This document shows positions 22,757 through 31,515 of a stretch of DNA of 64,000 nucleotides, one piece after another. The position numbers and the translations under genes are program-made. The stretch is from contig CACWKX010000008.1 in the NCBI GenBank assembly GCA_902761585.1, positions 1 to 64,000 of the forward strand, in the 5' to 3' direction. Each line of letters opens with the position of its first letter. Within the stretch, counting starts at the first letter, position 1. The notes beneath the pieces are model-generated. The model had not been told where the DNA came from and did not search any database. It saw nothing but the letters and a program-made list of their open reading frames with translations. Source of the DNA: an uncultured Lachnospiraceae bacterium. Lineage in GTDB: Bacteria > Bacillota > Clostridia > Lachnospirales > Lachnospiraceae.

Positions 22757-25240
22757 TCAGTTCCACTTCCGGAGCAGTGCCGACAGATCCAGCCCGCCGT
22801 TCTCCTGCCGGCTGCCCCTGCCCGTCCGTTTGTCCGGGCGTTGCCCGCTGCTCTTTCCATCTGCACGTCTGTCATTCTGGTGCTGTATCCCGGTCTTTGC
22901 ACCGACGCGTCTTCCATTCTGGCGCTGTATCCCGGTCTTTGTACCGACGCGTCTTCCATTCTGGCGCTGTCTGCTGTTCTTGTCGTCTTCGCGGCGGCTG
23001 TCCGGACGCTGTTTATCCTGCTTATGGCTGCCGGATGCAGCCCCATCCTGCTTCTTCCCATGAACCGCCGGTTCTCCGAGCTTCATCGACAGGGAGATCC
23101 GGCTCCGGCTCAGGTCCACGTCCAGCACCTTCACATCCACAATGTCTCCGACTGAGACGACATCCAGCGGGGATTTGACAAAGCCATGGTCGCTCATCTG
23201 GGAGATGTGCACCAGACCGTCCTCGTGGACTCCGATGTCGACAAATGCGCCAAAGTCCACAATGTTCCGGACGGTGCCCTTGAGAATCATGCCCGGCTTC
23301 AGATCCTTCATATCCATGACATCCGATCTGAGGACCGGTTTCGGCATATCAGAGCGGGGATCCCTTCCCGGCTTCTCCAGCTCCTTCGCGATATCAGCGA
23401 GTGTCTCTTTTCCGACACCGAATTGCTCCGCCAGCTTTCCGATTCCGCCCTCCGAGCGGATGCGGCTGTCAAGATCGCGGATCTGGCCCTTCTCGACGTC
23501 CTCCTTGGAATAGCCGAATTCCTTCAGCAGCCTGGCTGCCGCCTCATAGGACTCCGGATGTACCCCGGTCATGTCGAGCGGATTCTTACCGCCCCGGATC
23601 CGCAGGAAGCCTGCGCACTGCTCGAAGGCCTTCGGACCGAGCCCGGATACCTTCAGGAGCTGCTTTCTGTCCTCGAACTTCCCGTTCTCCTCCCGGTAGC
23701 TGACAATCGACTTTGCCGTCTTTTTGGTGATGCCGGACACGTACAGCAGCAGCGGCCAGGATGCTGTGTTCAGGTCGACGCCAACCTCATTGACACAGTC
23801 CTCGACCACGCCTTCCAGTTTCCCACCCAGCTTTTTCTGATCACAGTCATGCTGGTACTGGCCGACTCCGATCGACTTCGGGTCAATCTTGACGAGCTCC
23901 GCCAGCGGATCCTGAAGCCGTCTGGCGATGGAGGCCGCACTCCTCTGTCCGACATCGAACATGGGAAATTCCTCCGTCGCCAGCTCGCTTGCCGAGTACA
24001 CCGAAGCCCCTGCCTCGCTGACAATCGCATAGTGCACCTGCTCCGGCACCTCCGCGATGATCTCCGCGATAATCTTCTCCGACTCCCTGGAGGCTGTTCC
24101 ATTTCCACAGGATATGAGCGTCACATGATATTTTGAGATGAGTTCTTCAACCTTCTTCTTCGCTGCCGCAATCTTTGCCGGAGTCGTCGGCTCCGTCGGA
24201 TAGACGACGGTCGTGTCAAGCACCTTGCCGGTTTCGTCGACAACCGCCAGCTTGCACCCTGTCCGGAATGCCGGATCCCAGCCAAGCACAGTCTGCCCCG
24301 CAATCGGCGGCTGCATGAGAAGCTGGCGGAGATTCTTCCCGAAGACATCGATCGCTCCGTCCTCTGCCTGCGCTGTCAGGCTGCCGCGCACCTCGCGCTC
24401 AATCGCAGGCTCAATCAGCCGGCTGTAGGCATCCTCGCAGACGCGCTCCAGAAGCTTTGCCGATGGAGCATCCGGCCGGGTGATGACAGCATGCCGGATG
24501 ACCCCCAGGATCTGATCCTCCGGTGCCTGAAGCGAGACGGTCAGAACCTTCTCCTTCTCCCCGCGGTTCAGCGCCAGAATCTGGTGTCCCTTCAGCGCAG
24601 ATACCTTTCCCTGAAAATGAAAATACTGTGCATACACGGACTGCGGATCGTCCTGGTCCTTTTTCACTTCCGATGTGAGTATCCCCTCCGCCGTCGTAAT
24701 CTCACGGATCCTGGTCCTCAGATCTGCCCTGTCCGAAATATTCTCTGCGATGATGTCCCCCGCACCGGAGAGGGCTTCCTCCACCGATACTACGCCTTTT
24801 TCAGAATCGACGTATGTCGATGCGAGATTCTCAGGCGTGTCATTCGTCTCCTGCTTCAGGAGGATGTCCGCAAGCGGCTGAAGCCCTTTCTCCGCCGCGA
24901 TGGTCGCGCGGGTTCTGCGCTTTGGCTTGTACGGTCTGTACAGATCCTCCAGCTCGACCATCGTCAGCGCCGCTTCGATCTGCTTTTTCAACGCTTCCGT
25001 CAGCTTTCCCTGCTCTTCGATGGAAGAAAGAACCGTTGTCTTCCTGTCCTCGAGCGAGCGGAGATAGGTCAGACGCTCATCCAGCTTGCGCAGCTGCTCG
25101 TCATTCAGAGAGCCATGCATCTCCTTTCGGTATCTGGCGATAAACGGGATGGTGTTTCCCTCGTCAATCAGTTTCACGACCGCCTCTACCTGCCAGAGGC
25201 CGATGTCCAGTTCCTTCGATATGGTTTCGTTGATGTTCAA
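22757..25240 (-). CDS. tex: Tex-like RNA-binding S1 protein with repeat tail
   Basis: An 827-residue Tex protein. N-terminal helical core (ISKELDIGLWQVEAVVKLID, IPFIARYRKE), YqgF/RuvX-like domain starting VLGWDPAFRTGCKLAV (about 310), helix-hairpin-helix region VNTASWPLL-like at about 480-560, and an S1 domain GMILKGTVRNIVDFGAFVDI (about 640-710). Tex binds RNA/DNA and affects transcription elongation. The C-terminal ~110 residues are basic and of low complexity, with 14-residue repeats (RRVGTKTGIQRQNG and RRVGAKTGIQHQND) encoded by 42-base repeats; most Tex proteins end about 715-725. The start is TTG with AGGAG eight bases upstream. Confidence 0.93.
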   Translation of the reverse strand: MNINETISKELDIGLWQVEAVVKLIDEGNTIPFIARYRKEMHGSLNDEQLRKLDERLTYLRSLEDRKTTVLSSIEEQGKLTEALKKQIEAALTMVELEDLYRPYKPKRRTRATIAAEKGLQPLADILLKQETNDTPENLASTYVDSEKGVVSVEEALSGAGDIIAENISDRADLRTRIREITTAEGILTSEVKKDQDDPQSVYAQYFHFQGKVSALKGHQILALNRGEKEKVLTVSLQAPEDQILGVIRHAVITRPDAPSAKLLERVCEDAYSRLIEPAIEREVRGSLTAQAEDGAIDVFGKNLRQLLMQPPIAGQTVLGWDPAFRTGCKLAVVDETGKVLDTTVVYPTEPTTPAKIAAAKKKVEELISKYHVTLISCGNGTASRESEKIIAEIIAEVPEQVHYAIVSEAGASVYSASELATEEFPMFDVGQRSAASIARRLQDPLAELVKIDPKSIGVGQYQHDCDQKKLGGKLEGVVEDCVNEVGVDLNTASWPLLLYVSGITKKTAKSIVSYREENGKFEDRKQLLKVSGLGPKAFEQCAGFLRIRGGKNPLDMTGVHPESYEAAARLLKEFGYSKEDVEKGQIRDLDSRIRSEGGIGKLAEQFGVGKETLADIAKELEKPGRDPRSDMPKPVLRSDVMDMKDLKPGMILKGTVRNIVDFGAFVDIGVHEDGLVHISQMSDHGFVKSPLDVVSVGDIVDVKVLDVDLSRSRISLSMKLGEPAVHGKKQDGAASGSHKQDKQRPDSRREDDKNSRQRQNGRRVGTKTGIQRQNGRRVGAKTGIQHQNDRRADGKSSGQRPDKRTGRGSRQENGGLDLSALLRKWN
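22873..22975 (-). repeat. 42-base tandem repeat inside the tex tail
   Basis: Two full copies (22873-22914 and 22915-22956) differ at a few bases; a partial third follows. Each encodes 14 residues, so copy number can change without frame loss. Confidence 0.85.
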
Positions 25241-25308
25241 GTTCTCTCTCCTGACCTGTCAGCCGGTGCCTGAATCCGCAGCGGCTGTACTTCTGCAACA
25301 GACGATCC

Positions 25309-26148
25309 TTACTTCAGATATGTTTTCTTGATCCAGCCGGACAGAATCTTCCCGGTGTTATCCGTGAATAGCACCGGAATCCAGCTGTCCTTCTCCTTCC
25401 GGGAGGTATCCTCCGTCACCTGGCGCCCGCCGGGGATCGTTGTCAGCGCTTCTCCGTCGGTGGATGGTTCTGATCTGAGCCGGACATTTGTTGTCGTTGT
25501 GTAAACAGTACCCGCAGTTTCACTTTCCGCCGGCTCTGTCTGCCCGGCTTCGTCCGTTTCTGTGCTTTCTTCCGTTTCCTGCGCACCTGCGGCTGCACCG
25601 CTCTCCGAGTCTTCCGTCTTCGCAGCCTCCATCTGACTTCCATCTGTCAGGGCTTCCACATCAAGCCCGTCCAGGTTTTCCTCCCGGTAGAGCTTCTCGT
25701 AGGCATCCTCGTAGCCCTCCGATTCCACCTGCGCAATCAGATCCTGGTTGAAGAAATAGAGGGTCCCGCCCATGTATCCGTCCGGATAGAGGCAGGCGCA
25801 GTAATCATAATAACGGCTGTCGCTGTCATTCAGAACCGCGCGTCCAAGCACCATAAAGCTTCGTTTATATCCCTTTACCTTCACGACCGATCCGATGGGC
25901 AGCCACTCATCGGCAGGGATCCCGTGCTCCTCTTCCGACGTCGCCACCCTGCCGGTCTCGGACATCGCTTCCTCTGTCATCCCCGCCTGAGCTTCCGCAC
26001 CTTTCGGGGATTCTGCTCCCGCCGCGGCCGTCGTTCCTTCCGCCGCGTATACTGCCGCCGGCCCGGCCACCGCGCTGCCCGCGAGCACACCTGCTGCCAG
26101 GACAGCTGCCGCCACTCTGTGTCTTATATCTGAATCTCTGCGTCTCAT
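25309..26148 (-). CDS. Secreted DUF4176 and SH3 domain protein
   Basis: A 279-residue exported protein. Signal peptide in the first ~35 residues (AAAVLAAGVLAG ... AAVYAAEG). Then LPIGSVVKVKGYKRSFMVLG (about 82-101) begins a DUF4176-like domain of about 75 residues, otherwise met in proteins linked to type VII secretion. An acidic, Glu/Thr-rich linker (about 165-210) leads to a bacterial SH3 domain (TTNVRLRSEPSTDGEALTTI ... GWIKKTYLK), which usually binds cell wall. AGGAG precedes the ATG. Single gene; likely wall-associated; function unknown. Confidence 0.75.
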   Translation of the reverse strand: MRRRDSDIRHRVAAAVLAAGVLAGSAVAGPAAVYAAEGTTAAAGAESPKGAEAQAGMTEEAMSETGRVATSEEEHGIPADEWLPIGSVVKVKGYKRSFMVLGRAVLNDSDSRYYDYCACLYPDGYMGGTLYFFNQDLIAQVESEGYEDAYEKLYREENLDGLDVEALTDGSQMEAAKTEDSESGAAAGAQETEESTETDEAGQTEPAESETAGTVYTTTTNVRLRSEPSTDGEALTTIPGGRQVTEDTSRKEKDSWIPVLFTDNTGKILSGWIKKTYLK

Positions 26149-26247
26149 ATTCTTCTCCTGCTGGTATTTCCGCCTGATCTTACTTCAATACTCCCATATA
26201 CGAACAGCTGTATGGTAACACCTCCCGAAAAGGTGCGTCAAACAGGA

Positions 26248-26299
26248 AAATGAGCCATTGAGGCCGACTCTTCTGGCGCGGGCTCTCAATGGCTCATTT
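26248..26299 (-). terminator. Terminator after copA
   Basis: Perfect 15-base arms AAATGAGCCATTGAG (26248-26262) and CTCAATGGCTCATTT (26285-26299). On the minus strand the stem continues into TTTTCC. It lies about 80 bases beyond the copA stop and can also work weakly in the other direction. Confidence 0.7.
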
Positions 26300-26376
26300 G
26301 AATGTATGGATATATGGAGATGCAGACTGTTGACGGTTCAGTACTGGGACTGACGCTCGCCGGGATTGACGCTTAC

Positions 26377-29061
26377 TCAGGCCTGAACTCCTTCATACTC
26401 GTAGTCGGCGTCCTCGACGGCCTGTTTCATCGCTGTCTCATCTGGCTTTGACGTGTAGGTTACAATGGCTTTCCCTGTCCTGTGATCTGCTTTGACGCTG
26501 ACGATGCCATCTACCGACTTCAGGGCATTCATGACATGCCGCTCACAGTTCTCGCACATCATGCCCCCGATCAGGACGGTCTCTGTCTCCGTTCTGCCCG
26601 CTGCCTGACGGTCGTTTGGGCTTGCTGCCGCCATGCCCGTATCCGAAGAGACGGCCTTTGTTTTTGCTTCCGTCCTGACCGGAACCGGGCAGGCTGCCGG
26701 ATTTCCATTGACTGCGTTGACGGCTGTAGTGACCATCTCTGCCTTCTCCGTCTCCGGAAGCGCCTTCTTTTTCATCGAGCGGTCATGAGCGGCATCGTGC
26801 ACCTTCGCAAGGTTCAGCCGGAGGGCGTTCATGCAGACTGTGAAGCTTGAAAGCGCCATCGCTGCGGCTCCCCACATTGGATTCAGGTGGATGCCCGGAT
26901 AGAGACCGGCTGCCATGGGAATCAGGAGCGCGTTGTAGGCGAATGCCCAGAACAGGTTCTCATGGATGTTGCGGATGGTTGCGCGGCTCAGTCTGACTGC
27001 GCCTGAGACGTCTGTCAGCTTTGAGTTCATCAGGACGACATCCGCGCTGTCGATGGCGACATCCGTTCCGGCGCCGATTGCGATGCCGATGTCCGCCCTG
27101 GTCAGCGCCGGTGCATCGTTGATTCCGTCTCCGACCATGGCAACCTTACCGCGTTTCTGAAGATCTCGAATGACAGCCTCCTTGCCGTCAGGGAGCACTC
27201 CGGCGATGATCCGGTTCACTCCGGCCTGCCTGCCAATGGCACGGGCTGTTCGCTCATTGTCCCCGGTCAGCATGACCGTCTCAATTCCCATCTTCTGAAG
27301 CTCCCGGATGGCCTGTGCAGAGTCCGGCTTGATGACATCCGCCACCGCGATGATGCCCGCAAGCCTGCCGTCCTGCTCGAAGAACAGAGGCGTTTTCCCC
27401 TGCTCCGCAAGTGCATCCGCCTTCTTCTGAAGATCCCCCGGGATCACGGCGATGCTGCCGATATAGCTACCTGAGCCTCCGTGAACGACGGAGGTTCCGA
27501 TGGACGCGGTCAGTCCATTTCCGGAGAGTGCCTTGAAATCATGGACCTTCTCCGGCTGAAGATGACGCTTCTCTGCCTCCATGACAACCGCCCTTGCAAG
27601 CGGATGCTCACTCTGCATCTCCAGCGCATAGGCAAGACTCAGCAAATCAGCCTCTGTCCTTCCGGCTGCAGGAAGCACATCTGTCACCTCCGGCCTCCCC
27701 GCTGTGATGGTTCCTGTCTTGTCCAGCGCAACAATCTGAATTCTTCCGGTATTCTCCAGTGCCTCGCTCGTCTTGAACAGGATTCCATTCTTTGCACCCA
27801 TCCCGTTTCCGACCATGATGGCGACCGGCGTCGCCAGCCCCAGCGCGCACGGGCAGGAGATGACAAGCACGGTGATGGCATGTTCCAGCGAAGCGGCGAG
27901 CGGATGCCCTGTCAGAAGCCAGCCAGCCAGGACCACAGCCGCGATCAGAATGACAGTCGGCACGAAGATGCCGGAGACTTTGTCTGCGATCTTGGCAATC
28001 GGTGCCTTGGTTGCAGCCGCGTCCGAAACCATCTGCACGATCTGCGAAAAGGTCGTGTCCTCGCCGACCCGGGTTGCCCTTGCGCGGATGAATCCGCTCT
28101 GGTTGATGGTCGCCGCGCTGACGGCATCTCCGGATGTCTTATCGACTGGAATCGATTCTCCAGTCAGAGCTGATTCATCGACAGCAGTCGATCCTTCTAT
28201 GATCACGCCGTCGACAGGGATGGATTCGCCTGGTTTCACGACGAAGATGTCTCCGCTCTCAACCTCGTCAATTCCGATGGTCACCGTCTGACCGTTCCGC
28301 TCGACATTGGCTGTCTTCGGTGCCATTTTCATCAGATTCTTCAGCGCATCTGTTGTTCTGCCCTTCGACAGGGACTCCAGTGTCTTTCCGACGGTGATCA
28401 GCGCCGGGATCATCGCCGCACTCTCAAAGTAGAGTTGATTGTGATACAGCGGCATCAGGTCCATGTTTGCAGTTCCGCGCGTAACCAGGACTGTCATCCT
28501 GTAAAAGATGTAGATGGACCAGCCGAAGGACACGCTCGAGCCGAGTGCCACAAGTGCATCCATGTTCGGCGCCCCGTGAAACAGAGACTTGAAGCCGGAA
28601 GTGAAGAAGTCCTTGTTGATGATCATCACGACCGCCGCCAGAAGCATCTGCGTCAGCGCCAGTCCCAGATGATTGTGCGAGAGGAATGCCGGGAGCGGCC
28701 ATCCCCACATATTGTGTCCCATGGTGATGTACATCAGGACAGCGAGGAAGAAGACGGAATACTCCAGCCGTCTGACCAGCTTCGGCGTCGTGTGATCCTT
28801 CAGGGCTTCCTCCTCCGCCCTGAGTCTGGCACTCGCGCTTCTTTCGCTGCTCTTCGCGCTCTCCTCCCTGAGGCTGGCGCCGTAGCCGGCCTTCTCAACC
28901 GCCGCGATGACAGCAGCGCTGTCCGCCGTTCCCTCGACGCCCATCGAATTGGTCAGAAGCGAAACCGAAACCGTCTTCACGCCCGGCACCTTCGAAACAG
29001 CCTTTTCGACATGAGCCTGGCAGGACGCGCAGCTCATTCCTGTTACTGTATACTGTGTCAT
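26377..29061 (-). CDS. copA: Copper-exporting P-type ATPase with N- and C-terminal HMA domains
   Basis: An 894-residue P1B ATPase. N-terminal heavy-metal domain with GMSCASC (Cys 11 and 14), then eight membrane segments; CPC metal site in VISCPCALGLATP (about 402), phosphorylation motif LDKTGTITAG (Asp about 447), MVGDGINDAPAL hinge. After the core (about 770) comes a linker of about 55 residues and a second HMA domain with GGMMCENCERH (Cys about 835), which looks like a fused CopZ chaperone. Exports Cu(I) from the cytosol. CsoR-type operators overlap its promoter, but no csoR or separate copZ gene is in this window. Confidence 0.95.
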   Translation of the reverse strand: MTQYTVTGMSCASCQAHVEKAVSKVPGVKTVSVSLLTNSMGVEGTADSAAVIAAVEKAGYGASLREESAKSSERSASARLRAEEEALKDHTTPKLVRRLEYSVFFLAVLMYITMGHNMWGWPLPAFLSHNHLGLALTQMLLAAVVMIINKDFFTSGFKSLFHGAPNMDALVALGSSVSFGWSIYIFYRMTVLVTRGTANMDLMPLYHNQLYFESAAMIPALITVGKTLESLSKGRTTDALKNLMKMAPKTANVERNGQTVTIGIDEVESGDIFVVKPGESIPVDGVIIEGSTAVDESALTGESIPVDKTSGDAVSAATINQSGFIRARATRVGEDTTFSQIVQMVSDAAATKAPIAKIADKVSGIFVPTVILIAAVVLAGWLLTGHPLAASLEHAITVLVISCPCALGLATPVAIMVGNGMGAKNGILFKTSEALENTGRIQIVALDKTGTITAGRPEVTDVLPAAGRTEADLLSLAYALEMQSEHPLARAVVMEAEKRHLQPEKVHDFKALSGNGLTASIGTSVVHGGSGSYIGSIAVIPGDLQKKADALAEQGKTPLFFEQDGRLAGIIAVADVIKPDSAQAIRELQKMGIETVMLTGDNERTARAIGRQAGVNRIIAGVLPDGKEAVIRDLQKRGKVAMVGDGINDAPALTRADIGIAIGAGTDVAIDSADVVLMNSKLTDVSGAVRLSRATIRNIHENLFWAFAYNALLIPMAAGLYPGIHLNPMWGAAAMALSSFTVCMNALRLNLAKVHDAAHDRSMKKKALPETEKAEMVTTAVNAVNGNPAACPVPVRTEAKTKAVSSDTGMAAASPNDRQAAGRTETETVLIGGMMCENCERHVMNALKSVDGIVSVKADHRTGKAIVTYTSKPDETAMKQAVEDADYEYEGVQA

Positions 29062-29165
29062 AGAAGATCCTTTCCGTCCGCGGAGTCTGCCTCCGTCGCT
29101 CTGCGGCAGAGATGCCTGATTCCCGGCAGGCTGCAGACGACATCTGCATCTGCCTCCCGTATTGT

Positions 29166-29225
29166 ATACCCCTCTTGGGTATCCGCTGACAACAGCATGT
29201 TATACCCTTAGGGGGTATATGTCAA
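29166..29225 (-). promoter_or_regulatory. copA promoter with two CsoR-type operators
   Basis: Minus-strand -35 TTGACA (29225-29220), 17-base spacer, -10 TAACAT (29202-29197). Two dyads with identical arms ATACCC/GGGTAT and identical 5-base centres lie at 29202-29218, filling the spacer, and 29166-29182, downstream of the start of transcription. This is the form of site bound by CsoR, which releases when it binds Cu(I). Confidence 0.75.
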
Positions 29226-29334
29226 GGAAATCTTCGATTTTCTGAAACGCAATTTTTGAAAGATGCTCCGAAAAAAGAAAAACCAGCCACCGGGACACCC
29301 GGTCCCGGCAGCCGGCAGACTGCAGCCCATACGC

Positions 29335-29691
29335 TCAAGCCTTCAGATCTTCCAGAAGGACGGCGGCATTGCTGAGTGCACCCTCCTTCGCCGCATACAG
29401 AAGGGTGACATTTCCATCCTGAAGCTTTCTTGCTGCCAGCATTCTGAACGACTCCATGTCTGGATTGCCTTTCAGCTCCTCCCGGTACCTTCTGGCAAAC
29501 TCCCCGAACCGCTCCGGCACATGCCCGTACCAGGCCCGGAGCTCGTTTGTCGGCGCAATGCTCTTCGCCCAGAGGTCCAGTTTCGCCTTTTCCCTGCTGA
29601 TCCCTCTCGGCCAGAGGCGGTCAACCAGAATCCGATAGCCGTCCTGCTCCTCCGGCGCCTCATAGACTCTCTTCATCTGAAGCATACCCAT
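29335..29691 (-). CDS. DUF488 domain protein
   Basis: A 118-residue protein of the DUF488 family (often YeaO-like). Typical elements: RILVDRLWPRGISREKAKLD (about 21-40), LRAWYGHVPERFGEF, and a C-terminal VTLLYAAKEGALSNAAVLLE. Function unknown; the family is small, cytosolic and often near metal or stress genes. AGGAGG precedes the ATG. Sits upstream of copA on the same strand but separated from it by the copA promoter. Confidence 0.88.
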   Translation of the reverse strand: MGMLQMKRVYEAPEEQDGYRILVDRLWPRGISREKAKLDLWAKSIAPTNELRAWYGHVPERFGEFARRYREELKGNPDMESFRMLAARKLQDGNVTLLYAAKEGALSNAAVLLEDLKA

Positions 29692-29750
29692 CGCCCTTTC
29701 CTCCTGTTTTTTCTACCAAAGATCCCGCCATCCCGTCCCCGGTCTCCTGT

Positions 29751-29883
29751 GTGATGTCTGATCCGGCTGGTCTTTGTTATCCCTGATCCAACAGCATCTT
29801 TGTTACGTCTGATCCGGATGTGTTTTTTGTTACGTCTGACCCGGCTGTATCTTTGTTACGCCTGATCCGGCTGCGTCTTTGCG
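29751..29883 (-). repeat. Five 26-27 base repeats at the DUF438 gene end
   Basis: Five degenerate copies of a unit like (plus strand) ACGTCTGATCCGGCTG followed by TCTTTGTT. The last copy codes the final residues and stop of the DUF438 protein; the other four follow in the non-coding DNA downstream. Confidence 0.8.
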
Positions 29884-31169
29884 GCCTTCAGCGCCTCCGC
29901 CTTCATCGAAGCGGCTTCCATGCTGCGGAACTGGCGGAACGCCTCCGTCATATCCTGGATGATTTCCGCCGCGCCAAGGTAGGTTCCTTCCTTGTCACGG
30001 ACCGCCAGGTAGGTCACCTTCACCGGCCGGTCCGGGTTCGGGATCCAGCGTGTGAAGGAGTCCCTCGCACCGCTCCTGAAATCATCCGTCAGATTCTTCA
30101 CGACCGCGCGGATCGGCACCGGGTGGCACTGGTAGGTTGACTGTCCAAGCGTCGAGAGCGGTCGTGAGAAAACCTTGTCCCCATTTTTGTAGAAACGGTT
30201 GATCATCTGGCCGTCGATGAAGGTGATGTCCAGCGGCAGGATCTTCATCAGACCGCGCAGCTGTGCGACCGTCATCTCGCCGGCAGGGCTCTCAGATCCA
30301 TTTCCATCGAAATGAACGACTGCCTGTTCAAAATCCGCGCCGGATGCCGGTGTCTTCCTGTTCTCCGCCTCTGCCGCGCTTTTCTCCGCCTGCGCCCGTT
30401 CCATGAGCACCTGCTCCCCGTGCGCCCATTTCGGAATCTCCGTGATGAAGACCGGCCCCATCTCCGGAAGATCGCGGTAGACATCCACCCACTCATCGTC
30501 CGTGAGGTTTTGCATCGCAATCGGCAGAAGGATGTTCTCATCCTTGTAGATCATCTCGCGCATGCGCTTGATCACCGCAAGAATCGGTTCTTTCAGCTCC
30601 TCTGCACTCGTTCTCTGAAGGCCGCGGGCGAGTCTGCCCACCTCCGCCTTGATCTCATCGTCGACGCCCCACATCACCTCGCTCGGACCGGTGATGCCGT
30701 AGCGCTCCAGCGGCGCCATGATCAGCTCTTCCTTCTTCCCGTACAAAGCGCGGATTTTCTTCAGGCGGACCATCGCCAGCTGAACCTTGTCATCGTGTCC
30801 GCCATTCTCAAGCGCCATCTGAAGATTGTTCAGGATGAGCTCAAGCGCACTGTTCTCGCGGATAAAGTAATCGACCGGGTGACCTTCCGGAAGCTGAAGA
30901 AGATCCTGCTTTTTCATCCGCTTCTGCTCGCGGATGACCTCGCCTTCCGTCTTGCCGTGGAAAAGCGCGGAGTGCAGGTCGCAGAGCTTCGTGATCTTTC
31001 TGGGATCTGCTCCATCTTTGATCAGCTCCTGCTCCGCCGCCATGATGTCCTTCACCGGGACATCCTTGAATGACTTCACAAAGTCCTCTCTCACAGAAGC
31101 CAGGTCTTCACCCGCTCCCAGTCTCTGAAGCATCCCCTTCAGCTGCTGTACATTTCCAAGCTCTGCCAT
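29856..31169 (-). CDS. DUF438 / hemerythrin / PAS protein
   Basis: A 437-residue protein with three parts: DUF438 (about 1-90; LKGMLQRLGAGEDLASVRED, AEQELIKDGADP), a hemerythrin-like four-helix domain (about 95-240; GHPVDYFIREN, EELIMAPLERYGITG, DENILLPIAMQN), and a PAS-like domain (about 300-420; LPLDITFIDGQMINRFYKNG, GAAEIIQD). The spaced His/Glu residues would bind a di-iron centre that senses or repairs damage by O2 or nitric oxide; the function of this three-part family is not settled. AGGAGG precedes the ATG at 31169. A CRP/FNR-like dyad is centred near -40 of its promoter. Confidence 0.88.
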   Translation of the reverse strand: MAELGNVQQLKGMLQRLGAGEDLASVREDFVKSFKDVPVKDIMAAEQELIKDGADPRKITKLCDLHSALFHGKTEGEVIREQKRMKKQDLLQLPEGHPVDYFIRENSALELILNNLQMALENGGHDDKVQLAMVRLKKIRALYGKKEELIMAPLERYGITGPSEVMWGVDDEIKAEVGRLARGLQRTSAEELKEPILAVIKRMREMIYKDENILLPIAMQNLTDDEWVDVYRDLPEMGPVFITEIPKWAHGEQVLMERAQAEKSAAEAENRKTPASGADFEQAVVHFDGNGSESPAGEMTVAQLRGLMKILPLDITFIDGQMINRFYKNGDKVFSRPLSTLGQSTYQCHPVPIRAVVKNLTDDFRSGARDSFTRWIPNPDRPVKVTYLAVRDKEGTYLGAAEIIQDMTEAFRQFRSMEAASMKAEALKAAKTQPDQA

Positions 31170-31226
31170 CTCCTGATCCTCCTGACTTCTATCTGACAAT
31201 ATCATGTATCACGTTTTTATACCGCC

Positions 31227-31268
31227 ATTATACGTTGTTATGAAAATGTATCCGTTGCTATAACAACG
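31227..31268 (-). promoter_or_regulatory. Promoter with CRP/FNR-like dyad
   Basis: TATAAT at 31232-31227 (minus strand) is a perfect -10. The dyad CGTTG-N6-CAACG (31253-31268) is centred about 40.5 bases before the predicted start, the place for a class II CRP/FNR-family activator; there is no good -35. A longer inverted repeat CGTTGTTAT/ATAACAACG (31233-31241 and 31260-31268) also covers the region. Confidence 0.5.
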
Positions 31269-31515
31269 CTTTGTCATTCCATTCGTTTATATTTACATTG
31301 CCTCTGTTTTACACTCTGTTTTACGCCTTTTCAATGGTACAAGGTGGTGATTTGGTCCCTTGCCTGAACACAAAGGATGACTTATGATTACGGTGTCAAA
31401 AGTCTGCCACCACGCATGCCTGCATGCGCGCGGCAAAAGGTACTTTCGACACTTATTTCTTAATTTAAAGATTGTAAAGAAAAAGACTTCTCTGCAGTAC
31501 TGGAAGGGGCTTAGG

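Noticed and set aside
29751-29883. CRISPR array
   Set aside because: Repeats are 26-27 bases in direct contact with no unique spacers, and no cas gene is near.
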